This document shows positions 44,148 to 52,662 of a DNA stretch of 64,000 bases, in pieces. Position 1 is the stretch's first letter, and every line of letters begins with the position of its first letter. The stretch is taken from NCBI RefSeq assembly GCF_041154485.1, contig NZ_AP028669.1, positions 2,046,001-2,110,000 of the forward strand. The letters run 5' to 3'. Both the position numbers and the translations under genes were made by a program. This stretch comes from Variovorax sp. V93 (GTDB lineage: Bacteria; Pseudomonadota; Gammaproteobacteria; Burkholderiales; Burkholderiaceae_C). The notes under the pieces are model-generated. The model made no database searches. It was not told the DNA's origin and saw only the letters and a program-made list of their open reading frames with translations.

Positions 44148-45134
44148 TCACTCGGGGCTGATCTTGAGCTGGAGTTTCTCGATGATCGCCCGGTTGTGGG
44201 CGGCCGTGGCGTCCAGCGTCTGCCGCAGCTGCTGCAGCGACATGTCGCGGGGCGGATCGTAATTCTGCGCGAGCAGGGCCTCGCGGAACTTCGGCGCCTG
44301 CACGGCCCTGGCCACCTCGGCGCGGATTTTCTCCTGCAGCGGCAGCGGCATGCTGCTCAGCACGAACACGCCGACGCTCGCGTCGGGCATCATGAAGCCG
44401 GGCAGTCCCAGTTCGCCGAAGGTGGGCACGTCGGGCAGGAAACGCGAGCGCTTCGGCGATGCCACGGCCAGGCCCTTGAGCTTGCCGCTGCGGACCAGGG
44501 GCGCGACGTTGCTCACCACCTCGAAGGTCAGCTGCACCTGGTTGCCCATCAGGTCGACCAGCGCCGGCGCCGAGCCCTTGTACGGCACCACGAGGATGTC
44601 GTTGCCGCTACGCTCGCGCAGCATCTCGCCCAGCAGGTTGGAGCGCGTGCCCGTGCTCAGGTTGGCCACGCTGACCGAGCGCGGGTTCTTCCTGGCGTGC
44701 GCCAGCAGTTCCTCGACCGTGTTCGGCGCAAAGCCGGCATTGGCCACCAGCACATGGAACATGCCCGTTACCTCGCCGACGTAGGTGAAGGTCTTCAGCG
44801 GGTCGAAGGGCGTCTTCACCGCGAGCGGAATGTCGGACAGCACGCTCGACGGCCCCACCATCAGCGTGTGCCCGTCGGCCGGCGCGCCCATCAATGCGCG
44901 CTCGGCGATGACGGCGGAGCCGCCCGGCTTGTTGTCCACCAGCACGGTCTGGCCGAGGTTGAGGCGCAGCTGTTCCGCAAGCAGCCGCGCGGCCGCGTCG
45001 GAGATGCCGCCGGGCGGCGCGGGAACGATCAGCCGGATGGGCTTTTCGGGCCAGGGCTGGGCCGACGCGGCGCCCACGGCGCAGTACAGCGCGGCCAGGC
45101 AGATCCAGGGGAGCCGCAGCAGATGCAGAAACAT
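44148..45134 (-). CDS. Bug-family (TctC) periplasmic solute-binding protein
   Basis: The 328-residue protein has a signal peptide (cleavage after Gly-Ala-Ala-Ser-Ala, about residue 25) and the Bug fold, opening PWPEKPIRLIVPAPPGGISDAAAR with loops DNKPGGSAVIAE and SVSVANLSTGTRSN. It is divergent from BKACE copy 2 and ends 23 bp before the AraC gene, with which it probably forms a transcription unit. The cargo may resemble that of the Bug protein at 40040. Confidence 0.93.
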   Translation of the reverse strand: MFLHLLRLPWICLAALYCAVGAASAQPWPEKPIRLIVPAPPGGISDAAARLLAEQLRLNLGQTVLVDNKPGGSAVIAERALMGAPADGHTLMVGPSSVLSDIPLAVKTPFDPLKTFTYVGEVTGMFHVLVANAGFAPNTVEELLAHARKNPRSVSVANLSTGTRSNLLGEMLRERSGNDILVVPYKGSAPALVDLMGNQVQLTFEVVSNVAPLVRSGKLKGLAVASPKRSRFLPDVPTFGELGLPGFMMPDASVGVFVLSSMPLPLQEKIRAEVARAVQAPKFREALLAQNYDPPRDMSLQQLRQTLDATAAHNRAIIEKLQLKISPE

Positions 45135-45274
45135 GATGGTTCGTCCTCGGGTCGAAGGGAAGGGGCGGGAGCGTGCGGATTCTGCGGCGCGGCCCACCGG
45201 AACACTTGGCGCCAGGCGCCGGTCACTTATCCGATGGCGACAGCGCGGCCCGTGCCGGCGAAGGGCGCTCCAAC

Positions 45275-45345
45275 GTCCCGCAAAGACAAGGCACCGCCCC
45301 AGGGAAGCAAGAAGTTTTTGGGAGCGAGCCAGACACTTCCGGCGT
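45275..45345 (+). promoter_or_regulatory. Promoter module B, shared with the Bug-TauD-BKACE unit
   Basis: Boxes in order: GTCCC (45275), GACAA (45285), GCCCCA (45296), AAGCAAGAA (45305) and CCAGACACTTCCGGCGT (45329-45345), 33-103 bp before BKACE copy 2. Offsets are 0, 10, 21, 30 and 54, against 0, 10, 21, 30 and 55 at 39927. Confidence 0.65.
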
Positions 45346-45377
45346 CACAGACCCCTTCCCACCGGAGACAAAGCAGC

Positions 45378-46436
45378 ATGAACTTCCTCGACGGCCACCT
45401 TTATCCCGAGAACCAGCAACCCTTGATCATCACGGCCGCGCCCTATGCGCCGGGGTGGATTCCTGCCGACTTTCCGGAAGACATTCCGGTCACGATGGAA
45501 GAGCAGATCCAGAAGGCGGTCGACTGCTACGAAGCCGGCGCCACCGTGCTGCACCTGCATGTGCGCGAGGCCAACGGCAAGGGCAGCAAGCGCCTGTCGA
45601 TGTTCAACGAGCTGATCGCCGGCGTGCGCGCCCGCGTGCCCGAGATGATCATCCAGGTGGGCGGCTCCATCAGCTTCGCACCCGAGGACGACGGTGCGGC
45701 GGCCAAGTGGCTCAGCGACGACACGCGTCACATGCTGGCCGAGCTCACGCCCAAGCCCGACCAGGTGACCGTGACCGTCAACACCACGCAGATGAACGTG
45801 ACCGAGCACGCCGGGCTGGACGACTTCAAGGGCCTGTCGCGCGGCGACCCCAGGCTCTATTCGACCTACAAGGACATGATCGTGCCCTCGAACCCCAGCT
45901 GGGTCGAGGAGCACATCCGCCGCCTCACGGCCGCGGGCATCCAGAGCGAGTTCCAGTGCTACAACATCAACAGCTTCGAGACCATCGAGCGGATGATCCG
46001 CCGCGGCGTCTACAAGGGGCCGCTGGTGATGAACTGGGTGGCCATCAGCGGCGGCATGGACCAGGCGAACATCTACAACCTGGCCAACTTCCTGCGCGCC
46101 GCGCCCGACGGTTCGGTGGTCACGGTCGAGAGCTCGGTGCTCAACGTGCTGCCCGTGAACATGATCGGCATCGCCCTGGGCCTGCATGTGCGCTGCGGCA
46201 TCGAGGACGTGCTGTGGAACCAGACCCGCACCGGCAAGATGAGTTCGGTCGAGCAGATCAGGCAACTGGTGCGCATCTCGACCGAGTTCGGCCGCCCCAT
46301 CGCAACGGCGCAGCAGGCGCGAGAGATCATGAAGATCGGCGTCTTCTACGAGACGGCCGAAGAGACGCTCGCGGCCAATGGCTTCGCACCCAATCGCAAC
46401 GGTGCGCAGCAGGGCTTCCTTCGCAAGCCGGCCTGA
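45378..46436 (+). CDS. Beta-keto acid cleavage enzyme (BKACE, DUF849), copy 2
   Basis: The 352-residue protein is a paralogue of copy 1, with the same length, identical start MNFLDGHL and all expected metal and catalytic residues (HLHVRE, VESSV, GLHVRCGIED). By hand count about 289 of 352 residues are identical (82%). Differences concentrate at residues 145-180 (for example GLSRGDPRLYSTYKDM against GTSREIPAIFEAYREM), so the two may act on related but distinct beta-keto acids. It is monocistronic and preceded by the shared promoter module. CCGGAG lies 11 nt upstream of the ATG. Confidence 0.93.
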   Translation: MNFLDGHLYPENQQPLIITAAPYAPGWIPADFPEDIPVTMEEQIQKAVDCYEAGATVLHLHVREANGKGSKRLSMFNELIAGVRARVPEMIIQVGGSISFAPEDDGAAAKWLSDDTRHMLAELTPKPDQVTVTVNTTQMNVTEHAGLDDFKGLSRGDPRLYSTYKDMIVPSNPSWVEEHIRRLTAAGIQSEFQCYNINSFETIERMIRRGVYKGPLVMNWVAISGGMDQANIYNLANFLRAAPDGSVVTVESSVLNVLPVNMIGIALGLHVRCGIEDVLWNQTRTGKMSSVEQIRQLVRISTEFGRPIATAQQAREIMKIGVFYETAEETLAANGFAPNRNGAQQGFLRKPA

Positions 46437-46484
46437 GGCACGGCGCCGCGGATTTCCCGCAAGGTCACCGCCCTCGCAGCGGAT

Positions 46485-47369
46485 CTATCCGGTCAGTATG
46501 GGCTTCAGCGCGTCGGCCTCCAGCGCGACAAAGTCGAAGAACGCCTCGACCCGGGGCAGGTGCCGCGCATCGGGATGGCTCAGCAGCCGCCAGGCGCGGG
46601 TGAGTTCCGGGATGGGTTCCAGAACCCGGACGAGATCGGGCTCGGCATCGCCGAGTGCGATCGGCAGAGCGGCAACGCCGACGCCGGCCTTCGCGGCCGA
46701 CACGAGCGCGAGCACGCTGTCGCTGCGGGCCGCATACTGCGCATCGGGCGCGATCTCGCGAAGCCAGAGCGACAGACGATGGCGGGCAAGACTCTCGTCG
46801 AACGCGATGAGCGGCCGGGTCTTCAGCTCCTCGACGGACCCTGGCGCGCCGTGGCGCTCCACATAGGCGCGGCTGGCGTAGACCGCCCATATCGAATCCG
46901 CGATCTTGCGGCCGACCAACTGCCCCTCGGTGTCGCCGGAGCGAAGAGCCACATCGGCTTCGCCCTTCGACAGGTCGATGTAGCGATCGGCCAGGACGAA
47001 TTGGATCCGGATATCCGGATGCAGCGCGTGGAACCGGTCGACGAATCCGGCGCGCGTCAGGCGTATGGCGATCGGCTCGGGGCAGGTCAGGCGCAGGACG
47101 CCGGCATGCGCGGCCTCTGCGACCCCTTGTTCGAACGCCTCGACCGCCGCGGCAACCGCCTCCGCGGCCGGAAGCACCATCGCGCCCGCGGCCGTCAGGC
47201 GGTATCCGTTCGGCAAGCGCTCGACCAGGCGCAGCTTCAGGCGCGCCTCCAGTTCGGCGACGCGCCGCTGCACGGTGGACTGGTTGACCTGGAGCTTGCG
47301 AGCCGCGGCCAGCGTGCTCCCCTGGTGGGCTACCGCAAGGAGGTATTTGAGGTCGTTCCAGTCGAACAT
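46485..47369 (-). CDS. LysR-family transcriptional regulator
   Basis: The 294-residue protein has the N-terminal LysR helix-turn-helix (about residues 5-62; LAVAHQGSTLAAARKLQVNQSTVQRRV) and a type-2 periplasmic-binding-like effector domain (about 90-290). The ATG at 47369 is chosen since the longer frame runs into the divergent promoter. It is divergent from the methyltransferase gene at 47495, its probable target. Confidence 0.92.
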   Translation of the reverse strand: MFDWNDLKYLLAVAHQGSTLAAARKLQVNQSTVQRRVAELEARLKLRLVERLPNGYRLTAAGAMVLPAAEAVAAAVEAFEQGVAEAAHAGVLRLTCPEPIAIRLTRAGFVDRFHALHPDIRIQFVLADRYIDLSKGEADVALRSGDTEGQLVGRKIADSIWAVYASRAYVERHGAPGSVEELKTRPLIAFDESLARHRLSLWLREIAPDAQYAARSDSVLALVSAAKAGVGVAALPIALGDAEPDLVRVLEPIPELTRAWRLLSHPDARHLPRVEAFFDFVALEADALKPILTG

Positions 47370-47494
47370 CAGCGCACCTCCGTGGGTCTGCGCTGCAGTA
47401 TGCAATTGCGCGGCCCCCTTCTGCAATCTTCCCGACTACCGCCGGCCCGGCCCGCGGCGCATCATGCCCGCACCAATCTCCGAGGGCCCAAGCC

Positions 47495-48352
47495 ATGACC
47501 TACACCTTGTCCAATCCAATGGTCGAAGCCGCACGCGCGCAGTGGGACGCTGCCGCCGAAGGGTGGGACGCGCAGTCGCCGGCGCTGCATGCATGGCTGT
47601 CCGGGCCGACGCGAACCATGCTCGAGATGGCCGGCATCGAGCCTGGAGATTGCGTGCTCGACCTGGCCGCCGGAGCCGGCGAGCAGACCCTTGCGCTCGC
47701 GGCGCGGCTCGGACCCCGAGGCCGGATCGTCGCCACCGATCTCTCACCCGCGCTCGTCGAGCGGCTGCGGCGTGGCGTCCTGCATGCCGGCTTCCCGGCC
47801 ATCGAGGCACGGGTGGCCGACGCGCAGATGCCTCTGCCAGAGGTGAACGTCTTCGATGCCGCGATCTGCCGGCTCGGCCTCATGCTCATGCCGGAGCCGG
47901 CGCGGTGCCTGAGCGCCACCCGCTCGGCACTCAAGCCCGGCGGCCGCTTCTCGGCCATGGTCTTTGCGGGGCCGCAGGAGAATCCATGCATCCGCATTCT
48001 CATGGCGACGGCACTGCGCCATGCGGGTCTCGGGCCGCGAGATCCGTTCGCTCCCGGCGGTCTTCTGAGCCTTGGAGGCCCGGCGCACCTCGACCATCTC
48101 TTCCTGGCCGCCGGCTTCGGCGAGGTCTCGACCCTTCGGCTCGACGCGCCGTTCCGCCTGCCGTCGGTCGACGGCTACATCGCCTTCCTGCGCGCTGCCG
48201 CCGCGCCCGTGATGGCGATGCTGTCGCGGCTTGCGCCGGCTGCGCAGGAGGCGGCCTGGCAGGACATGCGCGAGCAGCTTGCGGTGTTCCAGGGCCCTGA
48301 GGGCTGGTCCGGCCCGAACACGCTGCTGGTGACCACGGGACGAAAGCAATGA
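47495..48352 (+). CDS. Class-I SAM-dependent methyltransferase
   Basis: The 285-residue protein has the SAM-binding motif I VLDLAAGAGEQ (residues 54-64), an acidic residue after beta-2 (VATDLSP) and a UbiE/COQ5-like core. The C-terminal part is a helical cap. The methyl acceptor is unknown. It is divergent from the LysR gene, which probably regulates it. Confidence 0.85.
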   Translation: MTYTLSNPMVEAARAQWDAAAEGWDAQSPALHAWLSGPTRTMLEMAGIEPGDCVLDLAAGAGEQTLALAARLGPRGRIVATDLSPALVERLRRGVLHAGFPAIEARVADAQMPLPEVNVFDAAICRLGLMLMPEPARCLSATRSALKPGGRFSAMVFAGPQENPCIRILMATALRHAGLGPRDPFAPGGLLSLGGPAHLDHLFLAAGFGEVSTLRLDAPFRLPSVDGYIAFLRAAAAPVMAMLSRLAPAAQEAAWQDMREQLAVFQGPEGWSGPNTLLVTTGRKQ

Positions 48353-48389
48353 CCGGCGAGCGCGGCTGATCCTCGGCCCCTGGCAGCGC

Positions 48390-48911
48390 CTACGTGCGCG
48401 GCCCCCTGGGCGCGCCCGCCTTCGCCGGCAGCAAGTGCCCGATGGGCAACGCCGCTTCCGACTTGATCTCGCGCAGCACGATGCTCGAGCGCACGTGCGT
48501 CACGCCCGGCAGGCTGAAGAGCACTTCGTGCAGGAAGCGCTCGTAGTGCTTCATGTCCGGCACCGTCACGTTGAGGATGTAGTCCGCCGGCCCGGTGGCC
48601 GACACGCAGCGGATGATCTGCGGGCACGCGGCCACCACTTCCTCGAAGCGCTGCACCATCGCCTCGCTGTGCCGATCGAGGTTCACTTCCGCCACGGCCG
48701 ACACATGCAGTCCCACCAGCTCGGGGTCGATCAAGGCCGTGTAGCCGCGGATCACGCCGGCGGCCTCCATCTCCCGGATGCGCTTCCAGCACGGTGTGGG
48801 CGAGAGCCCGACGGCCTCGGAAATCTGCTGCACGGTCTGCCGCCCGTCGTGCTGCAGTGCAGAAAGGATCTTGAGGCAATGCTCGTCAAGAGAAACAGAA
48901 TCAACGTTCAT
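48390..48911 (-). CDS. Lrp/AsnC-family transcriptional regulator
   Basis: The 173-residue protein has the N-terminal winged HTH (about 10-60; LSALQHDGRQTVQQISEAVGLSPTPCWKRI) and the RAM effector domain (about 75-150). It is divergent from the indolepyruvate oxidoreductase gene and, by analogy with many such pairs, should regulate it in response to an amino acid. A perfect inverted repeat (TTCTTCAA / TTGAAGAA) lies in the shared intergenic region. Confidence 0.93.
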   Translation of the reverse strand: MNVDSVSLDEHCLKILSALQHDGRQTVQQISEAVGLSPTPCWKRIREMEAAGVIRGYTALIDPELVGLHVSAVAEVNLDRHSEAMVQRFEEVVAACPQIIRCVSATGPADYILNVTVPDMKHYERFLHEVLFSLPGVTHVRSSIVLREIKSEAALPIGHLLPAKAGAPRGPRT

Positions 48912-48931
48912 CGCGGTTTCCGAGAGGATTC

Positions 48932-48968
48932 TTCTTCAAACAAGGGTCTGCGCCAGTGTATTGAAGAA
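48932..48968. promoter_or_regulatory. Candidate Lrp-type operator pair
   Basis: TTCTTCAA (48932-48939) and TTGAAGAA (48961-48968) form a perfect inverted repeat, half-sites 29 bp apart, between the Lrp-like and oxidoreductase genes. Spacing close to three helical turns fits binding of an Lrp multimer. Confidence 0.5.
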
Positions 48969-49003
48969 ACACTTACTCGGGGTGCGGCAGAACAATTCCG
49001 GGC

Positions 49004-52000
49004 ATGAACGTCCCCCACAAGACCACCGCGCTGCAGCGGCCCGACTACCAGCTTTCCGACAACCTCTGGGCCGATGCCGGCGCCGTCTTCATCACCGGCA
49101 CGCAGGCGCTGATCCGCATCCTGGCGATGCAGCGGCGGCGCGACGCGGCGCGTGGCCTGCACACCCAGGGCTTCGTCAGCGGCTACCGCGGCTCGCCGCT
49201 GGGCATGGTCGACCAGGCCATCTGGAAGGCCGGCGACCGCTTCAAGGAAACCGGCATCCGCTTCGTGCCCGCCGTGAACGAGGAGCTTGCGGCCACGCAG
49301 GTGCTGGGCACGCAGCGCGTGGAGTCCGACCCCGAGCGCACCGTCGACGGCGTGTATGCCATGTGGTACGGCAAGGGGCCGGGCGTGGACCGCGCGGGCG
49401 ACGCGCTCAAGCACGGCAATGCGTACGGCTCGTCGCCGCATGGCGGCGTGCTGGTGGTGGCGGGCGACGACCACGGCTGCGTGTCGTCGTCGATGCCGCA
49501 CCAGAGCGACCACGCCTTCATGGCCTGGCGCATGCCCGTGATGCAGCCCGCCAGCGTGGCCGAGTACCTGGAGTTCGGGCTGTACGGCTACGAGCTGTCG
49601 CGCTATTCGGGCGCATGGGTCGGCATGGCGGCGCTGTCCGAAATCGTCGAGAGCGCGGGCACCGTCGATCTCGACGCCGTCAACGCGCGCGTCGCGGCCT
49701 GGGCAGACGCCGATGCCGTGCGTGCCGCCACCGGCCACGCCGCACCGCCCGACGGCCTGCACTACCGCTGGCCCGACCTGCCGTCGCTGCGCATCGAGTC
49801 GCGGCTGGAAGACAAGCTTGCCGCCGTGGCCGCATTCGCGCGGTGCAACAGCATCGACCGCCACGTCATCGTCAGCCCGCATGCGAAGGTCGGCATCGTC
49901 ACCTGCGGCAAGGCGCACCATGACCTGATGGAAGTGCTGCGCCGGCTCGAGCTTTCGCCCGAACAGCTCGCGCGCGCCGGTGTGCGGCTGTACAAGGTGG
50001 GGCTGAGCTTTCCGCTCGAGCAGACGCGCCTGAAGGCTTTCGCGCAGGGGCTCGGCGAGATCCTCGTGGTGGAAGAGAAGGGGGCGGTGGTCGAGACGCA
50101 GCTGCGCGACATCTTCTACAACGCACCGGCCGATGCGCGCCCGGTGCTCGTGGGCAAGCACGGCCGCGATGGCCTGCCGCTGGTGTCCGCGCTTGGCGAG
50201 CTGCGCCCCTCGCGCCTCATCGAACTGGTCGCGCACTGGCTGGCCGCGCACTTTCCCGACAACCACGACCTGGGCGACCACCTGCAGCACGTGCGCGACT
50301 TCACGCCGCCCGAGCTGCTGGGCAACGCAAGCGACGCCGTCAAGCGCCTGCCGTACTTCTGTGCCGGCTGCCCGCACAACACCAGCACCAAGGTGCCCGA
50401 GGGATCGACGGCGCGCGCGGGCATCGGCTGCCACTTCATGGCCAACTGGATGGACCGCAGCACCGCGGGCCTCATCCAGATGGGCGGTGAGGGCGTCGAC
50501 TGGATCTCGCACGCCATGTTCACGAAGACGCCGCACGTGTTCCAGAACCTGGGCGACGGCACCTACTACCACTCGGGCTACCTCGCCATCCGCCAGGCCG
50601 TCGCGGCCAAGGCCACGCTCACCTACAAGATCCTGTTCAACGACGCGGTCGCGATGACCGGCGGCCAGCCGGTCGACGGCGTCATCAGCGTGGATGCGAT
50701 TGCGCGGCAGGTCGAATCCGAAGGCGTGGCCAAGGTGGTGGTCGTGAGCGATGCCATCGGCAAGTACGACGCCATCAGGAATCGCTTTCCGCACGGCACC
50801 GAATTCCACGACCGCGCCGCGCTCGACGAGGTGCAACGCCGCCTGCGCGAGATGCCCGGCGTGACCGTGCTCATCTACGAACAGACCTGCGCCGCCGAGA
50901 AGCGCCGCCGCCGCAAGAAGGGCGAGCTGGCCGATCCGCCCAGGCGCCTCTTCATCAACGAAGCGGTGTGCGAAGGCTGCGGCGACTGCACCGTGCAGAG
51001 CAACTGCGTGGCCGTGCTGCCGCACGAGACGCCGATGGGCCGCAAGCGCAAGATCGACCAGACCAGCTGCAACAAGGACTACTCCTGCGCCAAGGGCTTC
51101 TGTCCCAGCTTCGTGGGCGTGACCGGCGGCAAGCTGCGCCGCAAGAGCGGGGCGCTCGCGGCCGGGCGCGATGCCTTCCTGCACCGCGTGGCGGCGCTGC
51201 CGCACCCTGCGCCGCATGCGTGGACCGGGCCCTACGACCTGCTGGTGACCGGCGTGGGCGGCACCGGCGTGGTGACGGTGGGCGCGGTGATCGCGATGGC
51301 CGCGCACCTCGAAGGCAAGTCGGCCAGCGTGCTCGACTTCATGGGCTTCGCGCAGAAGGGCGGCGCGGTGCTGAGCTTCGTGCGGCTGGCCGACACGCCC
51401 GAGCGGCTGAACCAGGTGCGCATCGACACGCAGCAGGCCGACGCCATCCTCGCATGCGATGTGGTGGTGGGGGCCTCGGCCGACGCGCTGCAGACCGTGC
51501 GGCACGGGCGCACGCGCGTGCTCGCGAACATCCACGAGATTCCGGTGGCCGAGTCGCTGCGCAACCCCGATGCCGAGCTGCACGTCGACCTGCTGCTCGC
51601 GAAGATGCGCTTCGTTGCGGGCGACGAACAGGTCGAGATCTTCGACGCGCAGAGCCTGGCCGAGGAGTTTCTCGGCGACACGCTGGCCGCCAACATCGTT
51701 GCGACCGGCTATGCGTGGCAGCGCGGCCTGGTGCCCCTGAGCCTCGAGGCGCTCATGCATGCGATCGAGCTCAACGGCGTGGCCGTGGCGGCCAACCAGT
51801 CGGCGTTCTCGCTGGGCCGGCTGGCCGCTGGAAACGCCGCGGCGCTCGACCAGCTGCGCGCCGCGCCGATGGACGCGCAGATGCAGCCAGCCGACGAGCG
51901 TCCGCTGGAAGCGCTGCTCGCCGATGCGCGCCGCCATCTCACCGGCTACCAGAACGCCGCATGGGCGCAGCGCTTCGAAAAGCGTGTCCGCGCACTGCAG

Positions 52001-52606
52001 GCGGCCGAGTCCGCGCTGCCGGGTGGCGACGCGAGCCTGCCCTTCACGCGCAACGCGGCGCGCAGCCTGCTCAAGCTCATGAGCTACAAGGACGAGTACG
52101 AGGTCGCGCGTCTCTACACCGACGGCGCGTTCCTGCAGAAACTGAAGGACCAGTTCGAAGGCGACCTGAAGCTCGAGTTCCACATGGCGCCGCCGCTGCT
52201 CTCGCGCCCCGTGCATGGCCAGGCGCCCGCCAAGATCCGCCTCGGCGCGTGGATGCTGCCGGCGATGAAGTGGCTGGCACACGGCAAGCGGCTGCGCGGC
52301 ACGGCCTTCGACCTGTTCGGCTACACGCAGGAGCGCCGGCTGGAGCGCGCGCTGATTGGCCAGTTCGAACAGCGGCTCGGCGAACTGGCGGCCGGCCTTT
52401 CATCCGGCAACCAGCAGCTCGCCGCACAGATTGCGGCGCTGCCGCTGACGATCCGCGGCTTCGGCCATGTGAAGCTGGCCAATCTGGCCCTTGCGGCCGA
52501 GCGCGAGGCGGAGCTGATGCACCGCTTCTCGCCGCAGCGTTATCCCCGGCCTGGAAAGAGTGCCAAGGCGGGGCAGTTCCGGGGCATTGCCGTGGTTTCG
52601 CACTGA
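49004..52606 (+). CDS. Fused indolepyruvate ferredoxin oxidoreductase (IorAB-type)
   Basis: The 1200-residue protein fuses the two chains of indolepyruvate:ferredoxin oxidoreductase. An N-terminal ThDP-binding part (GFVSGYRGSPLGMVDQAIW near residue 45, CAGCPHNTST near 455) is followed by a 4Fe-4S-type cysteine cluster CEGCGDCTVQSNC (about residues 656-668) and then a gamma-like domain (GVGGTGVVTVGAVIAMAAH near 750). It oxidatively decarboxylates aryl or branched 2-keto acids, made by transamination of aromatic amino acids, to acyl-CoA. The divergent Lrp regulator fits amino-acid control. Confidence 0.94.
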   Translation: MNVPHKTTALQRPDYQLSDNLWADAGAVFITGTQALIRILAMQRRRDAARGLHTQGFVSGYRGSPLGMVDQAIWKAGDRFKETGIRFVPAVNEELAATQVLGTQRVESDPERTVDGVYAMWYGKGPGVDRAGDALKHGNAYGSSPHGGVLVVAGDDHGCVSSSMPHQSDHAFMAWRMPVMQPASVAEYLEFGLYGYELSRYSGAWVGMAALSEIVESAGTVDLDAVNARVAAWADADAVRAATGHAAPPDGLHYRWPDLPSLRIESRLEDKLAAVAAFARCNSIDRHVIVSPHAKVGIVTCGKAHHDLMEVLRRLELSPEQLARAGVRLYKVGLSFPLEQTRLKAFAQGLGEILVVEEKGAVVETQLRDIFYNAPADARPVLVGKHGRDGLPLVSALGELRPSRLIELVAHWLAAHFPDNHDLGDHLQHVRDFTPPELLGNASDAVKRLPYFCAGCPHNTSTKVPEGSTARAGIGCHFMANWMDRSTAGLIQMGGEGVDWISHAMFTKTPHVFQNLGDGTYYHSGYLAIRQAVAAKATLTYKILFNDAVAMTGGQPVDGVISVDAIARQVESEGVAKVVVVSDAIGKYDAIRNRFPHGTEFHDRAALDEVQRRLREMPGVTVLIYEQTCAAEKRRRRKKGELADPPRRLFINEAVCEGCGDCTVQSNCVAVLPHETPMGRKRKIDQTSCNKDYSCAKGFCPSFVGVTGGKLRRKSGALAAGRDAFLHRVAALPHPAPHAWTGPYDLLVTGVGGTGVVTVGAVIAMAAHLEGKSASVLDFMGFAQKGGAVLSFVRLADTPERLNQVRIDTQQADAILACDVVVGASADALQTVRHGRTRVLANIHEIPVAESLRNPDAELHVDLLLAKMRFVAGDEQVEIFDAQSLAEEFLGDTLAANIVATGYAWQRGLVPLSLEALMHAIELNGVAVAANQSAFSLGRLAAGNAAALDQLRAAPMDAQMQPADERPLEALLADARRHLTGYQNAAWAQRFEKRVRALQAAESALPGGDASLPFTRNAARSLLKLMSYKDEYEVARLYTDGAFLQKLKDQFEGDLKLEFHMAPPLLSRPVHGQAPAKIRLGAWMLPAMKWLAHGKRLRGTAFDLFGYTQERRLERALIGQFEQRLGELAAGLSSGNQQLAAQIAALPLTIRGFGHVKLANLALAAEREAELMHRFSPQRYPRPGKSAKAGQFRGIAVVSH

Positions 52607-52662
52607 CCGATCAAGAGGCCGCCATGCGAGCGCGCGAGAAGCGGACTCCGGACCGGATGCAT

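Noticed and set aside
48908..52282. An 1124-codon minus-strand frame
   Set aside because: It lies opposite the fused indolepyruvate oxidoreductase and has the composition of a reverse shadow.
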